64,000 nt of DNA from Perkinsus olseni (taxonomy: Eukaryota; Perkinsozoa; Perkinsida; Perkinsidae), in the NCBI GenBank assembly GCA_013115135.1, contig JABANP010000087.1:62001-126000 (forward strand). The letters are read 5' to 3'. The position numbers and the translations under genes were made by a program. Under the pieces are notes generated by a model. That model was not told the DNA's origin. It made no database searches and was given only the letters and a program-made list of their open reading frames with translations. Each line of letters opens with the position of its first letter. Position 1 is the stretch's first letter. Shown piece by piece: positions 21,844 to 31,398 of this stretch.

Positions 21844-23148
21844 ATGGTGGTTTTGGTTAGCTTGCTGCTGCCGCGTCTCTTCGGCTTCCTGTGGTTGGCG
21901 CTGTCACAGTGCCCAGAAAGATTCGACGAATTTCGTGAGACGGTGTTGACAAAGTTGAATTTTTCGTCCGTCGACGGGCAGCAGGATGTCGATTTTTATC
22001 GCTCCGCCCAGGAGGCTGGAGTTTTCGAGGGATCCCAGGTTGTCGACGAGTGCCCGGAAGCCCTGCTGGTTGCCTTGGCTGTCTTTATCGCTGACCAGTA
22101 TCCTGTTACTGAAGCCTTGGAATCTTTTGTTGCGCACGCGGAAGATTTCGAGGTTACCAATGACAATTATCTGCGGCTGCTGTCTTATTATTTGCTACCT
22201 GCTCTCATGAGGGCCCCTGAGAGGGTCCTGGAAGGTTGGTCGAAGTGGAACGTTGCTGAGGGCGTGCGAAGGCTTCGACAGATCGCCGTCACTCTGGACG
22301 ACTTTATTTTATCGGCGTACAGCATCCACGAGGTCACCGTTTACGACGAGATCTTGTCACGCGCCACTAAATTCGACCAGCAGGCTCGGCAGGTGGTGGA
22401 TCTGTCCCTGGCTGAGGAGTCCGTGTATTCTCAGAACGGTGAGGACGGCGTCATCAGAGCGGCAGCTGAGGCCCTGGCTGACCTGCCCCAGTTTGAGGGG
22501 AAGGAGCGGTACTTCGTCGAGATCGGCGTTGGCAACGGCATCCAGTGCAACACCCGGGCCTTGAGGCTTGCTGGCTGGCGTGGTGTTATGTTTGACAAGT
22601 TTCGCAGGAACCCCTATGTCAACCTCTACAGGGAGTTCATCAGCGCTGAGAATGTCAATGATGTGTTGAGAAGGTATTCGGTGAAGCAGGATATCGCTCT
22701 GCTCTCAATCGACATCGACGGCAACGACTTCTACGTCTGGTCTGCTCTTGGGTATCTAAGGTCGATTCTGGTCATGGTTGAGATCAACGGTTCACTCGGC
22801 GCAGATGACAAGGTCATCCCGTACGACTCTGAGTTCGTTTCCGATGGCACCACCTATTACGGAGCGTCATTGCCAGCTATGGTGGCCTTGGCCCGCCTCA
22901 AGGGCTACGTCCTTATCTGGGCTAACAAGATAAACGCCCTCTTCGTCAAGGAGGCCTATGAGCATCGCTTCGCTCATGCAGGTTGGTCTTTTTTTGTGAG
23001 TTTTGTCGCTCTAATTTTTCTATTTTCAGGTGATGTAAGTTTCTGGATCCGGTTTGACGATGGCCATTTAGTGGACCCGCACGATCGCCCGTTCATTTCT
23101 AGTGAGGAGGCTTTGAGAATGTGGCATGGTGAAATTGAACTTTCGTGA
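21844..23148 (+). CDS. FkbM-like SAM-dependent methyltransferase domain protein
   Basis: The frame gives 434 codons, or 418 if a 48-nt in-frame intron at 22982-23029 is removed. It starts with a hydrophobic segment (residues 1-18), a likely signal anchor. The C-terminal half holds the SAM-binding fold: SQNGEDGVI (about 196-204), VEIGVGNG (about 225-232) with NTR and GWRG after it, and DIDGND (290-295). This is the arrangement of FkbM-type and related methyltransferases, which methylate sugars or small molecules. The N-terminal 190 residues are not recognised. The trehalose synthase ATG follows 82 nt after the stop on the same strand. The substrate is unknown; a Golgi or ER location is inferred from the N-terminus. 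Confidence 0.75.
   Translation: MVVLVSLLLPRLFGFLWLALSQCPERFDEFRETVLTKLNFSSVDGQQDVDFYRSAQEAGVFEGSQVVDECPEALLVALAVFIADQYPVTEALESFVAHAEDFEVTNDNYLRLLSYYLLPALMRAPERVLEGWSKWNVAEGVRRLRQIAVTLDDFILSAYSIHEVTVYDEILSRATKFDQQARQVVDLSLAEESVYSQNGEDGVIRAAAEALADLPQFEGKERYFVEIGVGNGIQCNTRALRLAGWRGVMFDKFRRNPYVNLYREFISAENVNDVLRRYSVKQDIALLSIDIDGNDFYVWSALGYLRSILVMVEINGSLGADDKVIPYDSEFVSDGTTYYGASLPAMVALARLKGYVLIWANKINALFVKEAYEHRFAHAGWSFFVSFVALIFLFSGDVSFWIRFDDGHLVDPHDRPFISSEEALRMWHGEIELS
22982..23029 (+). other. Probable 48-nt in-frame intron without a stop
   Basis: Begins GTTGGT and ends TATTTTCAG, with a CTAAT branch-like motif 12 nt before the T-rich 3' end. It is a multiple of three and has no stop. If retained it adds 16 mostly hydrophobic residues. 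Removing it joins HAG to DVSFW and restores a polar C-terminus. Confidence 0.6.
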
Positions 23149-23230
23149 TCTATCGGAGTGGTGTTTTTGGGTCTGGCTTGATGCTCAGCATTTTACGTTT
23201 TTTCCATCAGTTTTAGTTTTTTCAATCGCC

Positions 23231-26200
23231 ATGATAGCGCCTCAAGAATCCGCTAAACAACAACCGACTAAAATTGTCCCTTCGGAAGGCAAATCTGCCG
23301 TTGAACACGAAGTTGCCGCCGCTGAGGTCGTCGATGAGGGTGTCGAGTAAGCTGTGCTCTCTTGCAATCTTGCATTTTCTCAATTTTCTTCTTGAGCAGG
23401 ACGCAGAATTGTAGTCAGAAGGATGATGAGCAGGTCCAGCCGCAGTTGGACCAACGACAAAGGCTCATTTCAGTGGCCAATCGATTACCTTGTAAGCAGA
23501 AATGGCACATGTGGGAATCGAACCATAGACCTCAGGGTTGTGATGCTTGACTGGCGACCTGTTGAGCTATGGATGACTTTCTTTTCGATAGGTACCATTC
23601 ATAAGGATAAGGCCACGGGGAAGTGGGTCGCTAGCAAAAGCTCAGGAGGCCTGGTGTCGGCACTGAGTGGTGTGAGCGGCATCGACATGCTTTGGATAGG
23701 GTGGCCAGGATGCGAGGTCCCTGATGAAGATAAAGCAGAAGTCTCGGAGTTGGTATGAATCACGTCCTGCTGCTGTTGTTGATTTTCCCGTTTGTTATCA
23801 GGTGAAGGCACAGGGATGCTATCCAGTGTTTCTCACTGATGCCGAGATCGAGCTGTACTACAATGGTTTCTGCAACAACACGCTTTGGCCGTTATTTCAC
23901 TACATCACCCCTTCAACGGAACGTAAGTCCAACATTCCTATTTACATTCGACGATTCTCGGTGTCCTTCTTGTGATACCATAAAATCACCAATTCCTGGT
24001 GACCATGCGTTATCACGCTCCGCGTAGTGAGAGTCATTCATATTTGTATTTGAGTATTCATATTTGGTAGTGAAAACTACGCGGATCACTTTTGTATCAT
24101 GGGTCGTTTGCTAGGTGTGATTCAGCGCAAAACGTTAGAATGGGAGACTTATCAAAAAGCCAATGCCAAGTTTGTAGATGCCATCATGAAGGTAACGCTC
24201 TGCGCATGAGGATACTATATCGACTTCGATGTCGTCGTTTTCCAGGTTCTGCACGACAACGATCTGGTGTGGGTTCATGATTATCATCTTATGCTGGTAG
24301 CATACCTCACCCCAGCCGGCCGCTGTGGACTGTGTTGTTGTTGTAGGTGCCCAAGCTGCTACGAGAACGAGTTCCTAACGCCAAAATTGGCTGGTTCCTT
24401 CATACACCCTTCCCCTCCGCTGAGATCTACAGGATGCTACCGTAACAATCATAATCTCCGCCGATAGTGGATTATTGTGATCTTTACTCAGGCAACGGGA
24501 AGAACTCCTACAAGGTCTATTGTCGGCCAACTTATTGGCTTTCCATGTAAGATAACAACAGGCATTTCTCTCCGGGAATCTTAGGTCGAAGCGTAGCACT
24601 CATGGATTGTGTTGCGTGTCCCCGCGCTGCCTTTCGGGCTCGTGGTGATGCCATTGGTCCGCATCAGGTACATGACTATGTTCGACATTTCCTGTCCAGC
24701 TGTGTGCAACTAACCACCTTAGAGATCACTCCGCAAGGAGTTGACGCTACACCCCTCAATGGCAATTTTGTAGGTCCCCGGTTCGAATCCCAGTGGAGGC
24801 ACTTTTTCTCCTCTCTCCGTAGGTGAAATGCACTACTATACCTATTGGCATCGACCCTACCTCATTCACCTCAGTAGCTGAGTCTCAGTCCGTGGCAGCA
24901 CGAGTGGCTAGTTTGAAGGAGCAGTGGGGCGACAGAAAAGTCATCCTTGGTAATTTGCCGTGCTCATACGCCGGGTTGTGGGAATTAAGGATTTTCATCT
25001 TTTATAAACGATAGACCATCGGTTTGCGATTTTCCGTCACGCATCAAAATGAGAGTGCGATGGCTTGAGAGTATGCTCGGGAATCGTCGAAAGTTCTCGT
25101 CATTTTTCTCTGCCGTTGGCACCCTCTTCCAAATTTGTCGTTTGCGCGTTCTGCTCCTGCCTTGCGGTAGGCGGGCCCATCGTGGTTCATGGTGGTTGTG
25201 TCGCTCATCAGGTATCGATCGTCTTGACTACATCAAGGGTATTCCGCACAAGCTGAAGGCGTTCGATATGTTCCTGGATGACCATCCTGAGTGGGCATCC
25301 CAGTGCGTCTTGGTAAGAGGATACCACCTTCAATTACAGAGGGTATCACCATTTCTTTCCTCAAGGTCCAACTGGCTATTCCCACTAGAAGTGAAGTGCC
25401 TGAGTATCAGCGACTGAAGCGACAGGTGAGGGGTGGATGTCGAATCACGGGTGTCAGAATGAGTGGAGTGTATCAGGTTCACGAGATGGTTGGGTCGATC
25501 TGCGGAAAGCATAGCAACCTTTATACTGGTCCACCTGTGATCTATCTGGATGGATGTGTCGACCATCAAGAGCTGGTATGTGGCGTTTTGTCCTGGCAGT
25601 TATGCTTATGATCTCACTCGCGAACGTCCCTAGTTCGATCCTTGCTGACGGTGTTTTTCAGACTGCCCTCTATAGAGTAGCTGATGTTGCACTCATCTCG
25701 TCCATCCGTGATGGTATGAATCTGGTAGCCTACGAATACGTGGCCTCTCAGCAACACAAGTAAGCCCGAGCGTTCGTCTGTAGGAGTTGGTGGAAGTGTG
25801 GTATGTAAACGAATGTACTGTCTCTTCAGGAACGGTGTTCTGGTCATCAGTGAGTTTGCCGGAGCATCGCAGTACCTCGGGGCCGGAAGCGTAAGTCAGC
25901 TTTACTGTGGTCTGCGTGACCGTTTTACACTGTGTAAAAATCTCCGTCTTAGATACGAATTAACCCATGGAACCTTGAGGAGGTGTCTTGGGCGATCTAC
26001 GAGGCTCTGACTATGGGTGAGGACCGCCGGAAGGAGATGCACGAGTATTGCTTCAACTACAGTAAGCATGCCTTCCTGTGATATCGCGTTGCTGATATTC
26101 ATTGATCAGTTAGTAACCACAGTGCCCAGCGCTGGGCTGAGACGTTCATCGAAACTCTCAAGGATGCTTGCGCTCAGCGGGAGGAGGTCTCCGCTTCGGT

Positions 26201-29200
26201 AAGCTTGTTGGTGGTGTTCCATTTCGTCTGCAATACCATCTTTATCGCAGGTGTCCCCTTTGGTGCCCTTTGATAACGTGTGCCGTTCTATCGAGTCTAG
26301 CAACAAGCGTCTGCTGGTAGGTTGCGGTGGGTAGTTAGGCTCTCTTTTTTTGGATGCACGCAATACCACACCAATCGTAAATCACCGACGATCTGGTCAG
26401 GTATTGGATCTCATGGACTGCCTCGTCCCGTCTAAGACAAGAAGAGGAGTGCCGGCCAAGCTGTACCAGTCTCTTAGGTCGGTACCGAAGGACCTCATGG
26501 CTAGTCTAGGCCGTCTGGCCAGTGATAAAAGTGAGAGGCGGCTTAGGTTCGATCCTCGCACCTGTCAGTTCTCAACCATTTATCAGATACTATAATGGTT
26601 GTGACGACCAGTCACTCTAAGCAAATCTTAGAACGCCTCCTCGGTCATCTTCCGATCTACTTGTTACCCGAGAACGGCTGCATTTATCGAACGTAGGCCG
26701 CCGCCGCCGTCGCCTTGCCTCGTCTATGGTCTACTATTATCACTTCCGGCCGTTAGCACTGCGAGGCGCATCGACTTCGTGTTCTCTGCTGTTACGGAAT
26801 ATCCGTATCATTTATAGATTCTTTCACCATGTATGAAATTTTATTAGTATTAACAGAAAATTGTATGTATCGAAGTGGAAAGAAAGCTCATAATTAAATA
26901 TCAGGAAATAGCAGGAAAAAATTTATGCTGAATTTCATTCAATTTAGCCAATTAATTCTACTCAGTTGAATATCAAGGAGTCATTTATGGTTAGTTTAGT
27001 TCGATTAGCTGAATCTTCTGATCAAATTTTAGAAACTGTTTTTTATTTGATTTAATCAATCAATTTTATTTGATTGGATATTACAGAATTATTAATGGTT
27101 AGTTTAATTCGATTAACTGATTTTTATTACTTATTGAAAGTGATTACTAATTAACTAATCTTATTCGCTTGAATGCAGTTTACAATACTGTTATAGATTA
27201 TAATACACTTTATTAAATATGAAAATGCTCGTGAAAGGAGTACCACATTTTCTCCAAGTAATGGTGGTGACCACTCGTTTCCTGCATTTTCAGTCCCGAA
27301 GGCGAGTGGAAGTACGCTGATGCCCTCGGATGCAGCTGCGCGACAGCAGAAGACAATTCGCTTGCTGAGGTAGGGAGCGCGTGCTAGTGATACCACTCCT
27401 TCCGCGAATCATAGTGTACCTTTGGTTCTTCAGGTTGAGGAAGGCACAGAGTCCACTGCAGGCATCAGCTCTCCTCGTTCGCGTGCTGCTTCTTCTAGTG
27501 CCGACAGTGAGTTCTCGAGGTCCCTGGTTCGATCCCATGCTAGAGCATTTTTTCAGCTTCGGACCATGGCTGGATGAACGGCGTCGAGGAAGTGCTACGG
27601 TATTTCCAAGAGAGGACACCCGGGAGCTACATTGACCGGACAGAGTAAGAAGCATCAGGAGGCCTTTTAAGTTGCCACGGTCTTGTCCCTCTCTTCAGAT
27701 TCAGTCTAAAATGGTTCTTCGATAACACGCAAACTGACTTCGGTGCTCCTCAAACTCGAGATCTCATGATACAGCTCTGGGCTGGCCCGCTGGCCAACGC
27801 TGAAGCAGAGATTGTCGTTGGCAACAGGTAGGGGTCCGCAGCGCTGTGGAGACGGTTCGAATTTTTGGGGTATCTTTCAGGTATATCGAGATTCGACCTA
27901 AAGATTCTTCGATAGCGTCCAATCTAGAGAAGATACTCCATCATGAGATTCTCGATGCTGACACAACGTCTGATTCCAAGGTGCCACGATTTAGCTAATT
28001 TTCATTCGTTCGAAAGACTTGGCGCTCGCCCTCAGGTTGACACTTGCGTCGTTATCGGCGCGTACCCCTTCCGTGATCAAGATGTCTATCAAGCAGTGGA
28101 AGACACGCTTGTTCAGCAATGGATACCTAAATACACTCGGTAAGTTTTTTCGCGCGCCACGAAATTAGCGACCGTTGGAAGGACGGTGTCAGACACCACG
28201 GCTGCCCACCCAGTGTCTCGTCGTCGTCCATGCGACACTCGAGCGCTGATTGCATCATGGATGTGATGGGTTGTGATGCTTTGCGATTGAAAGGGAATCC
28301 TCAACAGCTTTCCCAGCTAAAGTGGGTTACTGTTAAGATGCCGTCTGCGGGAATAGAACCTGGGTCCTTCGTGTGTCAAACGTGTGTTCTATCGTTCAGA
28401 CCTATCCAAGATGGTGGCAAAGACTCTCTTGAATACGAAGGTGAGTCGACTGTCCTGCCCTCTACCGATCCTTATCATCGTCTATTCAGGCGAGACGGCT
28501 GTGAGCGGCCACGACGTTTTGTACGAAGAAATGGTCAAGTCGCATACTCTAACGTAAGTGTTGGTCATCACCTCGCTATCATTATCTCTGTGCTGCTTTC
28601 CTCAGGCACCCTACTCGACAGACGTCTTCTGCTGACAACCAGCTGGACTTGGAGCCGCCTACAGCTGTAAGGCTGTTGAGACCTTTTCGTTGTTTTCGCC
28701 CTCGCTCGGCTGCCTGTGTTGAATGATTTGAGCGTTGTTAGGCTGCAAGCGCATCGACTGCATCAACGTCGTTCCTGGACGAGTCATCGCCAACTGAGTC
28801 GACTAAAGAGGATCTGCAGCGCTTACACGACTCCTATTATTCAGTGGCCGTGGGGCAGTGTAAAGTCTCCAAGGCGAAGTAAGTACATCATTCTAGGAAG
28901 GAACAGCTCATTATTAGCCACACCGCGGGGCCCTCTATTTCTGCTGTGCATCGTCATGGGAATTCACCTTTCTTGCTGTTCGCTTTTCTTCGGGTTTTGG
29001 AGTTCCATTCTCGCGATCATAAATATTATTGTTGTTGGTGTCCTCCCACTCCCCCATGTCAGATATTCTATCCCAAACACTTACTATGTGGCCAATCTTG
29101 TCCATGATATTGCGACGCACCTCCCGCAGTCGCCAACGGGTAGCAGCGCGGCCAGCACCAGCAGTACTGGTGTCAGCAACAAGAGCGTCGTCGCCGAGCC

Positions 29201-29249
29201 TGCCCAAGCTGAGCATGCTGCTGCTGCTTCTGTAGCCGTCACCCCTTAA
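23231..29249 (+). CDS. TPS: Trehalose-6-phosphate synthase fused to a degenerate trehalose phosphatase domain (31 exons, 997 aa)
   Basis: Exons 23231-23346, 23400-23491, 23592-23752, 23802-23922, 24115-24191, 24246-24296, 24347-24441, 24492-24546, 24668-24769, 24823-24949, 25212-25312, 25366-25425, 25477-25575, 25662-25759, 25830-25890, 25953-26061, 26110-26198, 26251-26316, 26401-26530, 26569-26692, 27294-27369, 27434-27506, 27557-27644, 27699-27827, 27881-27980, 28036-28139, 28400-28440, 28490-28553, 28606-28666, 28742-28878 and 29063-29249 total 2994 nt, and every phase closes. The GT20 part makes trehalose-6-phosphate from UDP-glucose and glucose-6-phosphate in the cytosol. It keeps [45 protein letters not shown] and [11 protein letters not shown], so it looks active. 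The HAD phosphatase part has LDLMDCL where LDYDGTL is expected, TSH for SGR and GAYPFRD for GDDxTD. The AENG-like and ERTPGS-like elements survive. It is probably non-catalytic. Two AG-bounded T tracts just before the ATG could be trans-splice acceptors. Confidence 0.93.
23502..23576 (-). repeat. tRNA-like sequence in synthase intron 2, antisense
   Basis: On the minus strand, inside the intron at 23492-23591, TAGCTCAACAGGTC (A box) precedes GGTTCGATTCCC (B box) by about 44 nt start to start, the spacing of a tRNA. Acceptor and T stems do not pair properly, so this is a tRNA-derived remnant. Confidence 0.65.
24770..24822 (+). repeat. 53-nt intron built around a sense T-arm/B box and T-run
   Basis: Synthase intron 9. 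After the donor GTAG comes GTCCCCGGTTCGAATCCCAG, then GGAGGCAC, then TTTTT, then a pyrimidine tract ending GTAG. The order B box, acceptor-like GC-rich end and T-run matches the 3' half of a tRNA gene with its Pol III terminator. Confidence 0.65.
25576..25661 (+). repeat. 86-nt intron ending in a sense T-arm/B box and T-run
   Basis: Synthase intron 13. The last 37 nt read GTCCCTAGTTCGATCC, a short GC-rich segment, then GTTTTTCAG. The layout is the same as in introns 9 and 22. The T-run forms the polypyrimidine tract. Confidence 0.65.
26531..26568 (+). repeat. 38-nt intron containing a sense B box
   Basis: Synthase intron 19, GTGAG to GTCAG, contains AGGTTCGATCCTCGCACC. Reading through it destroys the family match. 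Removing it joins SDK to [12 protein letters not shown] in phase. It is the shortest intron in the gene. Confidence 0.6.
26820..27230. other. AT-rich island inside synthase intron 20
   Basis: The 601-nt intron 26693-27293 carries about 400 bp far richer in A and T than anything nearby. It includes repeated blocks such as ATGGTTAGTTTA(G/A)TTCGATTA at about 26986 and 27095. It looks like an inserted sequence with internal repetition; no coding frame or terminal repeats were found. Confidence 0.6.
27344..27403 (+). repeat. Repeat spanning the exon 21/intron 21 junction (second copy at 38855-38920)
   Basis: CAGCAGAAGACAATTCGCTTG and the following GTGCTAG...GATACCACTCCTTCC recur at 38855-38920 with a few indels. 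In the synthase the first 26 nt are the end of exon 21, and the rest starts with its GTAGG donor. Confidence 0.8.
27507..27556 (+). repeat. 50-nt intron built around a sense T-arm/B box and T-run
   Basis: Synthase intron 22. It reads GTGAGTTCTCGAG, GTCCCTGGTTCGATCCCATG, CTAGAGCA, TTTTTTCAG. A T-stem of four pairs with a 7-nt TTCGATC loop can be drawn. The similarity to introns 9 and 13 covers the whole 3' half. Confidence 0.65.
28150..28166 (+). repeat. Intronic GCGCGCC motif, copy 2
   Basis: TCGCGCGCCACGAAATT, immediately after the donor of synthase intron 26 (GTAAGTTTTT). Confidence 0.8.
28340..28411 (-). repeat. tRNA-like sequence overlapping a 3' splice site, antisense
   Basis: On the minus strand, TAGGTCTGAACGATAG (A box) and GGTTCTATTCCC (B box) are 44 nt apart. 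The AG acceptor of synthase intron 26 (28398-28399) lies within the complement of the A box, so exon 27 begins inside the tRNA-like unit. Confidence 0.6.
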
Positions 29250-29484
29250 AGCCCCTTATAGGAGCCCATTGCTTGACACTGATGTATGAACTACTATATG
29301 ATTATGCTTGCTATGCTCGCTCGTGTTGTCCTCCTTCTTCTCATCATTTCTTCTATCTAATCTCGATCATCATCATCATTATCATCAATTATGTTGGAAA
29401 CTTTCAACAACTCGGCTGGGGACTTTGTGTTTTGTGATAGCTTTGGTGTACTCAGCACCATCAAGTCTGGCTGCAGTTATTGCG

Positions 29485-30428
29485 ATGACCACCGAATGCC
29501 GGTCTCGTAGCGAAGACAAAGTTGACGAACCGGAGCTGGATCGTCGTAAGCGTTCTCTTACCAGTTTCGCCATCTCTCATTCTCTGCAAATTTTTCTTCC
29601 AAAAATTGTGTTTGAGCAAGATTCGAAGGACGAGAGGATTGTTCAGGTTCTCGCCTGAGTGGGCCGTACTCGAAGGATGAGTTAGAAGGATGCATTCTCA
29701 AGTTCCGCAAGCATTTCTTATCGCCACAAGTAGGTCGCCCATGCCCTGCCCGGCGAGAATAGATTCTCTTCGCTCAGTCGCGATCAAGAAGTGTCTCACC
29801 CAAACGGCCACGGAACGACTATAGCAGCAGCCGGTGAGTCTCGTGGCGATAATCGTTGAAAGGCCATGCCATCTTGAACAGTTGGCCGTTGATCTCGTCG
29901 ATAGGTTGGCGCCTTCAGGCACTCTCACGAAGCGAAAGACAGCCGCAGCGGCGTGAACCCGTCGGGTCCACATACCATGGGCATGCGTGCTAGTGGAAAG
30001 TTCATGCGTGTGGAGCAACCACGGGAAGAAGGCAAGTGGACGTGTTGTCCGTCCATGATAAAGCCAGCTTGTAGATCGTTCGTCCGAGTGGTGGTTGACT
30101 AGATCAAAACTCAGTCCGGAAGACTACATCAAATGCTACGGCTTTGCAATGGATGCCCAAAGGGAGTCTGTAAAAGTAAGAAGCGAAGTTCGCTAATGTC
30201 GATCGCTTCGGAATGAAGTTTGAACAGGCGGTAGATTTCGTTATACTGAATGAGTAACTCAAGTGTAATCGTTATATATAGACTCGGGTTTCGTATCGGA
30301 ATTACCGACTTCCTCAGGAGCACTGCCCCCATTCCCCGTCGACTGATGCCACCGTTGCCGGTGAGGACAGGTTGCTTGAGGTTAATGAAGGCTCAGCGAC
30401 GGCAGTAGTGTATTATCCGTTTACATGA
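29485..30428 (+). CDS. Hypothetical small multi-exon protein
   Basis: ATG 29485 opens an acidic/basic exon to about 29547, where a GTAAG donor leads to an acceptor at about 29647. The next block (SGPYSKDELEGCILKFRKHF) reads well to a GTAGG donor near 29727. Further blocks at about 29879-29945 (LAVDLVDRLAPSGTLTKRK), 30104-30174 (SPEDYIKCYGFAMDAQRESVK) and 30282-30428 end at TGA. I do not recognise it. The mix of helical charged segments and a Cys pair around 30040 gives no clear function. It sits 235 bp after the synthase stop, on the same strand. Junctions between 29945 and 30104 are uncertain. Confidence 0.45.
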
Positions 30429-31398
30429 GGTTGCTTGTTTGCACGGCGAAAGAATCATCATCGTCACTTTTGCTGACCATAAAAATCATTTTTAATTGTC
30501 TTTGGACGACTACTGTTCATCTTACCGCCGTATCGAGTTATCCCAGTTAGTGAAGGGAAGTCAAGGGCTCCTACGAGGGAAGCTTCTTGATGAACCGTCT
30601 GATTCTACTACATATCAACGCTACAGAGTCTCTAACTGAGCACAACGGCGATAATCTTAGCGGGAAGCGGCTTTGGACTATTGTGTGCGAGTTTCAAGTC
30701 CAACGCTGAAAACGGCTTAGTCAGACTAGCGCCGAAGTATCTTGTTAGGAGAGGGACGAGTTAGGCAAGCCTAGGCTTTCAACTACCCCGAACTCACACA
30801 CACTGCAACCACCGAGAATGGTCTAACACTACTGGACTGCTTGACGGCTCAGCATCCGCCGAAGGCAATCAAGTTCCATTAATAGTGCTGGATGCTCGCA
30901 TAGCTACCCCTATCGCACATACCGTGTTCGAAGAGCGAATAGAAACAAGCTGCTTCTGTCATCTACACGGTGATCATCCATACTTGGTAACACAGCGCTG
31001 AGTGAATCATCCAGAAATGGTTGAGTCCACTGCGGACCACCTCGAGTTGACAGATTATAATTATTCACCAGAATCATCAACAAACATGATAATGCTGCTT
31101 CATACCATAACAGCGTACTCGACCGCGTCGCTGTCGGCTGCTGCTGCGCCGTTGTTAACTCTATGGGGAGGGTCCCATTCCCAACGCCATTGTGGCCATT
31201 GGTATTTCGAGGGACGAACCTCCCGCCATTTACCGTGGTAAGTTACTAAGATAGGAAGGACTTCGACAACACGTGATGATGCTTCTTACTTTCCTCCGGT
31301 TGTTTGATCTTTCCCTTGAACGTCCATGGATACTTCGGCTCCATGACGTACCAACCGAAGTCGTATCTAGAGCTCACCCTTGCACGATACAAACAAGC
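30429..31398. other. Intergenic, with a dispersed repeat at about 30618-30700
   Basis: CAACGCTACAGAGTCTCTAACTG and the following segment with GGCTTTGGACTATTG resemble 62029-62108 (CAACGCTACAGAAAGTCTC...GCGTTGGACTACT). No gene is supported here. Confidence 0.55.

Noticed and set aside
23502..23576. Functional tRNA gene on the minus strand
   Set aside because: A and B boxes are well placed, but acceptor and T stems do not pair. The same holds for 20796-20868, 28340-28411 and 42338-42410.
24115..24200. Alternative start of the synthase at an internal ATG (24099)
   Set aside because: The upstream exons carry the required VANRLP, GWPG and YYNGF segments in phase.
26521..26595. Read-through of synthase exon 19 to the stop near 26595
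   Set aside because: Removing 26531-26568 restores phase and gives the expected phosphatase-domain continuation; reading through ends the protein.
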